The notes beneath the pieces were generated by a model, which saw only the letters and a program-made list of their open reading frames with translations, was not told the DNA's origin and ran no database searches. From Flavobacteriia bacterium (lineage in GTDB: Bacteria > Bacteroidota > Bacteroidia > Flavobacteriales_D > Crocinitomicaceae), in NCBI GenBank assembly GCA_947462925.1, contig CANHQP010000023.1, forward strand, positions 1 through 54,975: 54,975 bases of DNA, written 5' to 3'. Below are positions 16,384 through 24,056 of this stretch, piece after piece. Both the position numbers and the translations under genes were made by a program. Every line of letters starts with the position of its first letter. The first letter of the stretch is position 1.

Positions 16384-18333
16384 ATGAAGCGTTATATATT
16401 ACTTTTTTGCCTTTTTGCGTTCAACGCAATCAATCTTTTTGCAGCGCCAGGCGACACAACTTGGGTAACAGTTTTTGAAAATAGAAAAATTGATCACTAC
16501 GGTAATTACGACACCACGGCTGTTCTTCCAGCGGCTGGAACTAGATATCGAAAAATAAGAATGCACTACATTTTGGGTAGATACAATTGTCCTGCAGGTT
16601 CTCAATATTGTGGATCTTGGGATTATACAACTTTAGTTTATGCAAAACCACAAAATGCAGATACGGTGGAGTTGGCAAGAATCATCACACCCTACGCAAC
16701 TGATTGGAGCACGACTAGAAAACACGACTACATTGTTGATGTCACAGATTACGCACCGATTTTGAATGGAAATCTAGACATGCAATATCAGTATGAAGGA
16801 TATTCTTGGGGTTTTACGTTGACATTAAAAATTGAATACATCGAAGGCATTCCGCCAATGGATGCAGTTGCTGCGAAAAATGTGTATGATGGATATTTCG
16901 CTTATGGAAACACTTCAAATCCGATTGAAAACAATTTGGTACCGAAAAACTTTACTTACAATGCACCTGTTACCAATGCCATTTTGAAAAACATTATCAG
17001 TGGTCATGGATCTGACAATACTGGTTGTGGAGAGTTTTGTAGTAAATATTACCAGCAAAAAATCAATGGAACGCAAATCGCTCAAAAACAACTTTGGAAA
17101 AGCAATTGTGGCGTAAACAATATTTACCCTCAAACTGGAACTTGGCTGTTTGACAGAGCTAATTGGTGTCCTGGGGAAATTGTTTATCCAATCATTCATG
17201 ACATCAGCGAAATCACTAATCCAGCTTCTGCTTTTGAAGTAAATATGGATTTTGAACCCTACACTTCTCCAGACCAGACAAATACTGGCGGATTCAATGT
17301 AGTATCACAATTAATCACTTACAAAGCACCAAATCATACTTTGGACGCTTCGATTGAAGATGTGATTGCACCAACAAATGATCCAAATTATGCCCGCTCA
17401 AATAGTGTTTGTAACAATCCAATAATCAAAGTAAAAAACGTTGGAACTGATCCTTTGACTAGTATGACCATCGAATATCAATTAGTAGGCGGTCAAGCGG
17501 CAACTTTCAATTGGACGGGGAATTTGGCTTTCATGCAAGAAGAAGAAATTGACTTAGGTTCAAACACTGCAGTTTTCAGCGGCAATGAATCAAATCAATT
17601 TTATGTTCACCTGACAAATGTAAACGGTCAAGCGCAAGATCAAAATCAATTCAATGATGAATACAAAACAACATTTGTACATGTGAAATCATATCCGTTG
17701 ACATTCAGAATGTATTTCAAAACAAACAACGCCACATCAACAAGCAATTCGCCTTACAACGAAACAAATTGGACAATCAAAGATGCTTCGGGAACGGTTG
17801 TCGCAAGTAGAATCAACAATGCCAATGATTCACTTTACATCGATACATTGTCTTTACCAACTGGATGCTACACTTTCGAAATGACTGATGACAATTGCGA
17901 CGGAGTTTCTTGGTGGTACTATCAATATTACGACGTAGATCCAGGAGCAGGTCAAGCGCGATTTATCAAAGAAGCATCTTTAGGACTGGTCAAAAATTTC
18001 AATGGAGATTTTGGTTGCAATATCAAAGAAAGATTTACAGTTGGATATGTATTAGATGTGGAGGAAATTGAATCAGACGATAAGACGATCGAATTGTACC
18101 CAAATCCAGCGCAAGATAAAATTCAATTGCAGTTTGATTTGGTGAAAAACGAAAAAGTCAAATATTCGATCGTCGATTTGGCAGGAAAGAAACTGAAATC
18201 AGACAATGTTCAAGTTACAAAATCTTCTTTGCTAACAATCGATACTAAAGACCTAAAGGAAGGCATTTATTTCATCTCTTGTGAATTCGAAAACGGAAGT
18301 TCCACTTCTAAAAAATTCATCATCAAGCGATAA
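16384..18333 (+). CDS. Secreted PNGase F-like peptide-N-glycosidase with T9SS domain
   Basis: Homologue of Elizabethkingia PNGase F, which releases N-glycans from glycoproteins by cleaving the Asn-GlcNAc amide. After a signal peptide (about 1-20) the two PNGase F jelly-roll domains span about 25-315. Counterparts of the catalytic residues are visible: D80 in CGSWDY (PNGase F D60), E138 in QYEGYSW (E118) and E217 in GCGEFCS (E206); DRANWCPG at 257-264 nearly repeats the PNGase F segment. The protein is 649 residues, about twice PNGase F: residues about 320-550 are extra beta-rich domains and the last 80 (from IELYPNPAQD) are a type A T9SS sorting domain. It should act outside the cell on host or environmental glycoproteins. 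Its own terminator follows. Confidence 0.85.
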   Translation: MKRYILLFCLFAFNAINLFAAPGDTTWVTVFENRKIDHYGNYDTTAVLPAAGTRYRKIRMHYILGRYNCPAGSQYCGSWDYTTLVYAKPQNADTVELARIITPYATDWSTTRKHDYIVDVTDYAPILNGNLDMQYQYEGYSWGFTLTLKIEYIEGIPPMDAVAAKNVYDGYFAYGNTSNPIENNLVPKNFTYNAPVTNAILKNIISGHGSDNTGCGEFCSKYYQQKINGTQIAQKQLWKSNCGVNNIYPQTGTWLFDRANWCPGEIVYPIIHDISEITNPASAFEVNMDFEPYTSPDQTNTGGFNVVSQLITYKAPNHTLDASIEDVIAPTNDPNYARSNSVCNNPIIKVKNVGTDPLTSMTIEYQLVGGQAATFNWTGNLAFMQEEEIDLGSNTAVFSGNESNQFYVHLTNVNGQAQDQNQFNDEYKTTFVHVKSYPLTFRMYFKTNNATSTSNSPYNETNWTIKDASGTVVASRINNANDSLYIDTLSLPTGCYTFEMTDDNCDGVSWWYYQYYDVDPGAGQARFIKEASLGLVKNFNGDFGCNIKERFTVGYVLDVEEIESDDKTIELYPNPAQDKIQLQFDLVKNEKVKYSIVDLAGKKLKSDNVQVTKSSLLTIDTKDLKEGIYFISCEFENGSSTSKKFIIKR

Positions 18334-18352
18334 TTAAAAACTAATTACTTTA

Positions 18353-18389
18353 AAAACGGGTTGATTTTTTTCAATCCGTTTTTTTTGTG
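18353..18389 (+). terminator. Terminator, copy A, after the PNGase-like gene
   Basis: AAACGGGTTGA and TCAATCCGTTT pair over 11 positions with one G-T wobble around a six-T loop, followed by a T run and GTG. Copy B at 18727-18762 is identical except for one T fewer in the tail, including the loop, which function alone does not demand. Confidence 0.85.
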
Positions 18390-18416
18390 CTGAATCACGA
18401 AATAAAAATTAAACGA

Positions 18417-18579
18417 AATGATTATCCGTCTCTTTCCCCAATAACTCCGTAGGAGTGAAATATTTGTAACGACGGATGTAAATCCGTCGTAAAAGAAAAG
18501 GATAGATGCTGTTTTGGCGTGCGTTTTTGTTTAAAAACCATGACAAAACTCCTCTTAGGAAAAGTACCGGATAATGATT
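18417..18579. repeat. REP/MITE-like palindromic element
   Basis: Ends AATGATTATCCG (18417-18428) and CGGATAATGATT (18568-18579) are inverted repeats with one mismatch. Inside are ACTCC-GTA-GGAGT (18444-18456) and nine-base arms ACGACGGAT and ATCCGTCGT around GTAA (18469-18490), giving two stable hairpins in a row. No reading frame of useful length is present. The hairpin pair resembles dispersed intergenic repeats I associate with Bacteroidota genomes, but copy number cannot be tested here. Confidence 0.4.
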
Positions 18580-18726
18580 GTTAACAATCTAGGTATCTGA
18601 ATTAAATAATTTTACATAGTTGAAAGAAATCTAGAGTTTTAGTGGACTTCCTATGGACAAAGCGAAATAATACTACACCTTCAGACCGCTATAGCTTTAA
18701 ACAGTGAAAAAGAACAAATAGATTTT

Positions 18727-18762
18727 AAAACGGGTTGATTTTTTTCAATCCGTTTTTTTGTG
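18727..18762 (+). terminator. Terminator, copy B, before recQ
   Basis: Second copy of the 36-37 base terminator at 18353-18389, placed 52 bp before the recQ ATG. Its last GTG begins an extended recQ reading frame, which is one reason to reject that longer start. Confidence 0.8.
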
Positions 18763-18813
18763 TTTTCAAATTTAATTCGTAACTTCAATTTCAGTTACCT
18801 TTACAACACAATT

Positions 18814-20925
18814 ATGAAAAACGCAAAATCTGTATTAAAGCAGGTTTTTGGTTATGACTCATTTCGAGCTGACCAAGAACAAATCATTCAACACATATTA
18901 GACAAAAAAGACGCCATCGTGCTCATGCCAACAGGCGGTGGGAAATCCATCTGTTTTCAAATTCCAGCATTGATTTTTGACGATGTCACTTTGGTGATTT
19001 CACCTTTGATTTCCTTGATGAAAGATCAAGTAGAAAGTTTGCTCGCCAATGGTGTCCAAGCTGGATTCATCAACAGTTCACAATCTGAAAGTCAGAAAAA
19101 CGAAATATTGTACAATGCCAAAAATGGGAAATTAAAATTACTTTATATTTCGCCTGAAACATTGGTTGCCGGCATGCAAACTTGGTTGACCGACATTCCT
19201 CTTTCGTTGGTTGCCATTGACGAAGCACATTGCGTATCCATGTGGGGACACGATTTCCGACCTGAATACACGATGATTCGTGAACTGAGAAAACAATTTG
19301 CATCGATTCCTTTTGTCGCATTGACAGCTACCGCAGATAAATTAACCAAAAAAGACATTGCGCTCCATTTAGGACTCAATGAACCAACGTTATTTTCTTC
19401 TTCTTTCGATCGACCAAATTTGGCCTTGGAAGTAATGGGCAACTTTCCGAAGAAAGACAAAGTCAAACAAATTGTGGATTTCATACAGTCGCAAGAAGAC
19501 AATTCTGGAATCATGTATTGCTTGAGTCGCAAGGAAACTGAAGAATGGGCGACCATTTTACGAAACAATGGAATTGCGGCTGAACATTATCACGCAGGAC
19601 TAGATCCAGATGAACGCGCGAAAGTGCAAGAAGATTTTGTGAAAGACGATGTGCCCGTGATTTGCGCGACCATTGCATTTGGAATGGGAATCGACAAATC
19701 AAATGTGCGTTGGGTAATCCACACCAATTTGCCGAAAAACATGGAAGGTTACTACCAAGAAATTGGTCGTGCAGGACGAGACGGAATGCCATCTATCACG
19801 CGATTGTACTATAATTACAAAGACGTGATAATGCTGAAAGATTTTGCAAGTCAAGGAGAGCAACAGGAAATTTTGCTCGAAAAACTCGATCGCATGTTGC
19901 AATATGCGGAAGCTTCTACTTGCCGACGACGCATTTTATTAGCCTACTTTGGTGAAGAATTAACCGAAAACTGCGGCAATTGTGATGTATGCAAAAATCC
20001 TCCCGCGTATGTAGATGGAACGATTTTAGCGCAAAAAGCACTTTCTGCCATCAAAAGAACGGAAGAAAAAGTGACTGCGAATTTGTTGATCGACATTCTT
20101 CGAGGTGCCAAAACCGCTGCGATTTACAACAGCAATTTTCACCAACTCAAAACCTACGGAATCGGCAGCGATTTGAATTGGAACACTTGGTCGCATCACA
20201 TCACAGAAATGAAAAACATTGGTTTGATTGAAGTTGCGTATGACGAACACATGCATTTGAAAATTTCACCTTACGGAAATAAAGTGCTTTTCGAAAATGA
20301 AAAAATTCAATTAACCGCTTTCAATAGAGAATATAAAGTCGCTGAACCGAAAACCAAAACTAAAAAAGAACCAACTCCTTTGTCAACGCAAGAAGTTTTG
20401 TTCAATAAATTGAAATTGTTGCGAAGAAAATTAGCAGTTGAGAACAATGTTCCGCCTTACGTGATTTTCACTGATGCGAGTTTACACGAAATGACCCTGG
20501 AATTACCGAAAAACAGCGATGAATTTTTAGCGATTTCTGGTGTTGGAATACAAAAACTGGAAAATTACGGCCGAGAATTCATGGATTTGATTAAAACCCA
20601 CTTGGACGACAATCGACCGAAACTGACAACGTATGAGGAAACTTTGATTTTATTGAAAGAAAACAAAACGGTTGACGAAATCGCCCAAGCCAGAAACATG
20701 CAATCCACCACGGTGTATTCGCACATTGCGAAATTATTCCAGGAAGGTTATCCGATAGAAATTGAAAATTTTGTGAGTCAGGAAGAAATCAATCGCATTA
20801 CGCAGATTGTCACAGAAATTGGTGAAACTGCCGCATTGAAACCAATTTTCGAAGCGCTAAACGGCGAAATTGATTACGGAAAAATCCGTTTGACACTGAC
20901 CATTTTGGATCGGGCGGAAGTTTGA
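18814..20925 (+). CDS. recQ: ATP-dependent DNA helicase RecQ
   Basis: 3'-5' superfamily 2 helicase for recombination and fork repair, 703 residues from the ATG at 18814 (an upstream GTG would start inside a terminator). Motifs in order: MPTGGGKSICFQIP (Walker A), the DEAH box in AIDEAHCVSMWGHDFRPEY, ATIAFGMGIDKSNVRWVIH, and EIGRAGRDG (motif VI). The RecQ zinc site follows (CRRR then CGNCDVC), then winged helix, an HRDC domain (about 530-610, from LLRRKLAVENNVPPYVIF) and a C-terminal helical helix-turn-helix extension (from KENKTVDEIAQARNMQSTT), an arrangement usual in Bacteroidota. It converges on the ABC permease gene with four bases between stops. Confidence 0.96.
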   Translation: MKNAKSVLKQVFGYDSFRADQEQIIQHILDKKDAIVLMPTGGGKSICFQIPALIFDDVTLVISPLISLMKDQVESLLANGVQAGFINSSQSESQKNEILYNAKNGKLKLLYISPETLVAGMQTWLTDIPLSLVAIDEAHCVSMWGHDFRPEYTMIRELRKQFASIPFVALTATADKLTKKDIALHLGLNEPTLFSSSFDRPNLALEVMGNFPKKDKVKQIVDFIQSQEDNSGIMYCLSRKETEEWATILRNNGIAAEHYHAGLDPDERAKVQEDFVKDDVPVICATIAFGMGIDKSNVRWVIHTNLPKNMEGYYQEIGRAGRDGMPSITRLYYNYKDVIMLKDFASQGEQQEILLEKLDRMLQYAEASTCRRRILLAYFGEELTENCGNCDVCKNPPAYVDGTILAQKALSAIKRTEEKVTANLLIDILRGAKTAAIYNSNFHQLKTYGIGSDLNWNTWSHHITEMKNIGLIEVAYDEHMHLKISPYGNKVLFENEKIQLTAFNREYKVAEPKTKTKKEPTPLSTQEVLFNKLKLLRRKLAVENNVPPYVIFTDASLHEMTLELPKNSDEFLAISGVGIQKLENYGREFMDLIKTHLDDNRPKLTTYEETLILLKENKTVDEIAQARNMQSTTVYSHIAKLFQEGYPIEIENFVSQEEINRITQIVTEIGETAALKPIFEALNGEIDYGKIRLTLTILDRAEV

Positions 20926-20929
20926 GGAA

Positions 20930-21697
20930 TTACTTCACCGTCTTCCGCTTAAAGAAAAACAAACTGAACGCAAAAGACATTCCGAAAACGACCAAGTTGG
21001 TCCATTCAGGTTTGGTAATCCATTCTTTGACCGTTCCAGCGGCAACAGCAAAACGATTTGGGGATGCATAGGGTACAAATTCTATGTATTCCCATTTTAA
21101 TCCCGCGGCGATGAGCGAACCAACCATTAAAAACAAGCCAATGGCCAATGTGATGAGAATGTTTTCAAAGAAAATACTCAATATAAATTGCAAACCAATG
21201 ATTCCCAAAACAGATAAAAACAAGTGGTAAACCAACCAAATCATCAAATCAAATTGCGGGGAAAAGTCCAATAATTTCAATTCTGGATGCGCCGCACCTG
21301 CAATCAATCCAAAAAGCAATGAATTGATTCCAAATAAAATAATGGCAACAAAAATATGTATCAAAACATAGAACAATTTAGATGAAATCAACAATTCTTT
21401 TCGAATCGGCAACACAAAAAGCTTTTTCCAATTGCTCGATTTGTATTCGATATTTCCCAATAAACCGATTAAATAAATGACATACATCGGAAAAAGAAAA
21501 GAACTGACCGAAGCAAAATTGTTAATCAACAATGATTTCCAAGGATTTGAATTTCCAAATGGCACAAAAGGCGCAGGTTTCACCAACATCACCAAACAAA
21601 CAACCATCGGAATGACCATTGAACCAAAAATTGTCAACCAAAAAGCAAATGAACGTTTCGTTTTTTTGTGCTCTATGTATAATAATTTCAATAACAT
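20930..21697 (-). CDS. ABC-2 type transporter permease
   Basis: Integral membrane subunit of a two-gene ABC exporter, 255 residues with about six hydrophobic helices and short loops. The first cytoplasmic part (YIEHKKTKRSFAFWL) and the absence of any binding-protein gene fit the ABC-2 class, comparable in layout to lantibiotic-immunity or bacitracin-type permeases; the substrate is unknown. The gene starts 5 bp after its ATPase gene. Directly before the ATG is AGGAGGT, an unusually perfect Shine-Dalgarno sequence for this phylum, overlapping the ATPase's TAG stop, although only one base separates it from the ATG. Confidence 0.75.
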   Translation of the reverse strand: MLLKLLYIEHKKTKRSFAFWLTIFGSMVIPMVVCLVMLVKPAPFVPFGNSNPWKSLLINNFASVSSFLFPMYVIYLIGLLGNIEYKSSNWKKLFVLPIRKELLISSKLFYVLIHIFVAIILFGINSLLFGLIAGAAHPELKLLDFSPQFDLMIWLVYHLFLSVLGIIGLQFILSIFFENILITLAIGLFLMVGSLIAAGLKWEYIEFVPYASPNRFAVAAGTVKEWITKPEWTNLVVFGMSFAFSLFFFKRKTVK

Positions 21698-21702
21698 ACC
21701 TC

Positions 21703-22593
21703 CTATTTTGTAAGTTCTAAAAATAAATCTTCTAAATTGTTTTCCTTGCGCTGAACACTGTATAAATCCACACCATTCGAAACGATTTTTCTAATTAATT
21801 GCGCAATTTCTTGCTTGTTCTCTACTTCAACGCTGATTTTGTTGTCGTAGGTAGAAAAAGTCAATCCATCCAATTGAGCAGTTGCCAAATCTAAGTTGGA
21901 AGGTTCAATACTGTAAATCATCTTTCCAGCTTGGGCGTTTTTTAAATCGTCAATTTTCCCTTGGAAAAGCAACTTGCCCTTGGAAATGATTCCAATAAAA
22001 TCACAGGTACTTTCAATTTCGCTCAATAAATGACTCGAAACAAAAATCGTTTTGCCTTCTTCTCTGCAAAGTTTGATGAGTAAATGTCTGATTTCCGCAA
22101 TTCCGTGAGGGTCTAAACCATTCAACGGTTCGTCCAAAATCAACAAATCAGGATCATGCAACAAACAAATCGCAATACCTAGTCGCTGTTTCATTCCCAA
22201 GGAATAACGTTTCACGATTTTGTGTGCTGCGTCTGTTAAACCAGTAATCTCCAAAACTTCGTCAATTCGTTTTTTATCAATCGAATAATACAAAGCGAAA
22301 ATCTCCAAATTAGCTCTACCGCTTAAGTGATTGTATAAGGAAGGAGATTCAATCATCGAACCAATGCGTCTGAAAATCTCAACAGAATTGATGTTTACTT
22401 CCGTTCCGTCGATGTAAATTTTCCCATCTTTGTGTTTCAATAAATTTAAGATTAATCGAATAATGGTCGTTTTGCCAGACCCATTCGGACCCAAAAAGCC
22501 ATAAATTGTTCCCTGTTGAACATGCAACGAAACGTTGTGAATGATTTCTTCTTTGGAATTATAACCAAATGAAAGATTTTTGATTGTAATCAT
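21703..22593 (-). CDS. ABC transporter ATP-binding protein
   Basis: Nucleotide-binding subunit of the exporter encoded with the next gene, 296 residues. Walker A is GFLGPNGSGKTT (about residues 35-46), the signature is YSLGMKQRLGIA, Walker B LLILDEPLNGLDPHG, and the switch histidine lies in VSSHLLSE. Residues about 215-296 form the variable C-terminal domain typical of BcrA/CcmA-like export ATPases. The ATG at 22593 is preferred over one 11 codons upstream, since a -7-like TCATTTTG lies in between and the family normally starts at MITIKNLSFGY. Cytosolic face of the inner membrane. Confidence 0.9.
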   Translation of the reverse strand: MITIKNLSFGYNSKEEIIHNVSLHVQQGTIYGFLGPNGSGKTTIIRLILNLLKHKDGKIYIDGTEVNINSVEIFRRIGSMIESPSLYNHLSGRANLEIFALYYSIDKKRIDEVLEITGLTDAAHKIVKRYSLGMKQRLGIAICLLHDPDLLILDEPLNGLDPHGIAEIRHLLIKLCREEGKTIFVSSHLLSEIESTCDFIGIISKGKLLFQGKIDDLKNAQAGKMIYSIEPSNLDLATAQLDGLTFSTYDNKISVEVENKQEIAQLIRKIVSNGVDLYSVQRKENNLEDLFLELTK

Positions 22594-22793
22594 ATTTTGC
22601 AAAATGAATTGATTAAAACTAGTCATTAACCCCTTGTTTTTTAACTTAATTTCTTTAAACGGTCGAACAATAAGTTAATTGGTAGTAAAACAATTTTTAG
22701 ACAATTTGTTTGATTTGCATTTTTACTTTAGATTGAATTGTATTTAATAGTTTTCATTTTTAGCAAACTCAAAAAATGTGTATTGAAATAAAA

Positions 22794-22836
22794 CCATGAA
22801 AATCTAAAATTAAATTATGTATTTTCATGGTAAAAA
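22794..22836. repeat. 43-bp palindromic repeat, copy 1, at the 3' end of the DUF4143 gene
   Basis: Begins CCATGAAAAT and ends ATTTTCATGG TAAAAA. It matches copy 2 (24012-24054) at 41 of 43 positions, in the same orientation, including the loop; the copies are 1,218 bp apart. The copy covers the last three sense codons and stop of the ATPase gene. On the minus strand the hairpin is followed by TTTTATTT, so it could also terminate that gene. Confidence 0.85.
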
Positions 22837-23991
22837 TTCTTTTAAAAAGTATTCTAAAGAACAAACATCTATTGAATCAGATAATTTAAAAAAGTCTGAA
22901 TCTGGTGTTATAACATAGCTTTTACTAAGTTTTAGATCATCCATGCAAATTTGTAATCCTTGAGAAATTTTTGGTGCAGATGAAAATTTAATTTCAATAC
23001 CCATTACTGGTCTATAAGCTTTTGTTATTAGTAAATCCAATTCTGCTCCTTGGTGTGTTCTGTAAAAATAAACCTCATAATCTACAGAAAGTCCTTCAGC
23101 AATTTGCTCAATAACGTATGCTTCCCAAGAAGCGCCGCATGCTGGATGACCAAAGAGCTCTCCATAATTACTTATTCTTAAAACTTGATGTGCTAAACCA
23201 CTATCTCGAATGTAAATTTTCGGTGATTTAACCAATCTTTTTTTAGTGTTAAAATGATAAGGTTCTAATAATCTTATTAAAAATGCCTCTTTTAAAAAAT
23301 GGATGTATTTCTTGATCGTTGGCCCTGTATTCCCTAATGATTTAGACAAACCATCATAATTTAATAATTGTCCATGAAGATGACCAATCATTTGCCACAA
23401 ACGAGATAATTGCTCGGGTGAAGTATTCAATCCTAATAAAGGCAAATCTCTTTCAATATAAGTTCGAATAAAACTTGTTCGCCATTGAAGACTTTGCTTA
23501 TCGGAATTGGCCAATAATGAATTAGGAAAACCGCCTCTCAACCAATGATCTTGCATTGTCAAATTTGAATTTTCCTCTTTAACTTCAAGCCAAAGAAAAG
23601 GAGTTAATTCTTGATAATGTATTCTTCCTGCCAAAGATTCAGCAGTATTTCGAATTAATTCAGGTGACGCAGAACCAAGTAAAATAAATCTACCCGAAAC
23701 ACGATTCATATCGATCATTGAGCGCAATATTGGAAACAAATCTTTTCTGACTTGAATTTCATCCAAAATCACACATTTATCTAAATAAGACTCAAAAAAC
23801 AAAACTGGATCTTCCAACTTAGCTAAATCTCTCGGATTTTCTAAATCTAAATAAATCGAATCTTTCGCTAAATGCTTAGAAATGTATTTTGCTAATGTTG
23901 TTTTACCTACTTGCCTAGGACCAACAATGCCAATAGCAGGAAAAAAATCCAATGTTTCAATTAACTCTGACGTTATATTTCTTTCAAACAT
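22825..23991 (-). CDS. AAA ATPase with DUF4143 domain
   Basis: Predicted P-loop ATPase of the AAA_14/DUF4143 group, 388 residues from the ATG at 23991. Walker A GIVGPRQVGKTTLAKYI lies at about residues 20-36, Walker B CVILDEIQ at about 93-100, and FILLGSASPEL resembles sensor 1. The C-terminal DUF4143 part (about 190-350) has the winged-helix region YDGLSKSLGNTGPTIKKYI, then ELDLLI and GIEIKFS, a D-x-K pattern like the PD-(D/E)XK nuclease core that ends this family. The function is unknown; the family is patchily distributed. Its 3' end and its promoter region each carry a copy of a palindromic repeat, as if the gene were a cassette. It is unrelated to both neighbours. Confidence 0.88.
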   Translation of the reverse strand: MFERNITSELIETLDFFPAIGIVGPRQVGKTTLAKYISKHLAKDSIYLDLENPRDLAKLEDPVLFFESYLDKCVILDEIQVRKDLFPILRSMIDMNRVSGRFILLGSASPELIRNTAESLAGRIHYQELTPFLWLEVKEENSNLTMQDHWLRGGFPNSLLANSDKQSLQWRTSFIRTYIERDLPLLGLNTSPEQLSRLWQMIGHLHGQLLNYDGLSKSLGNTGPTIKKYIHFLKEAFLIRLLEPYHFNTKKRLVKSPKIYIRDSGLAHQVLRISNYGELFGHPACGASWEAYVIEQIAEGLSVDYEVYFYRTHQGAELDLLITKAYRPVMGIEIKFSSAPKISQGLQICMDDLKLSKSYVITPDSDFFKLSDSIDVCSLEYFLKEFLP

Positions 23992-23995
23992 GAAA

Positions 23996-24003
23996 CAAAT
24001 ATA
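23996..24003 (-). promoter_or_regulatory. -7 element of the DUF4143 gene
   Basis: Minus-strand TATATTTG matches TAnnTTTG and ends four bases before the ATG at 23991, so the transcript would be nearly leaderless. The position expected for the -33 element (24023-24025, reading TTA) falls inside the palindromic repeat, so a protein bound there could block transcription. Confidence 0.45.
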
Positions 24004-24011
24004 AAAAACAT

Positions 24012-24054
24012 CCATGAAAATCTAAAATTTAATTATGGATTTTCATGGTAAAAA
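24012..24054. repeat. 43-bp palindromic repeat, copy 2, upstream of the DUF4143 gene
   Basis: Eleven-base arms CCATGAAAATC (24012-24022) and GATTTTCATGG (24038-24048) are perfectly complementary around a 15-base AT-rich centre, followed by TAAAAA. It differs from copy 1 at two bases, 24030 and 24038 (repeat positions 19 and 27). It abuts the stop codon of the pseudouridine synthase gene and could serve as that gene's terminator on the minus strand. Confidence 0.85.
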
Positions 24055-24056
24055 AA

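Larger units (their letters stand above)
18334..18813 (+). other. Non-coding interval with duplicated terminator and palindrome-rich insert
   Basis: About 480 bp without a credible gene. A terminator just after the PNGase-like gene is repeated 374 bp further on. Between the copies lie several short palindromes: 18417-18428 against 18568-18579 (inverted, 11 of 12 bases), ACTCC/GGAGT, nine-base arms at 18469-18490, and GATTGTTAACAATC at 18576-18589. The structure suggests a small non-autonomous element that duplicated the terminator. Confidence 0.6.

Noticed and set aside
18760..18813. N-terminal extension of RecQ from a GTG
   Set aside because: The extension starts inside the duplicated terminator and precedes the conserved RecQ start; the ATG at 18814 gives the family length.
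24012..24048. dif-like XerC/XerD site
   Set aside because: The arms are 11 bases, but the centre is 15 bases rather than 6-8, and the arms are perfect inverted repeats, which dif sites are not.
22794..24054. Integron gene cassette with attC sites
   Set aside because: A single ORF next to palindromes suggests it, but there is no attC core site (GTT triplet arrangement), no integrase in the window, and the arms are perfectly symmetrical, unlike attC.
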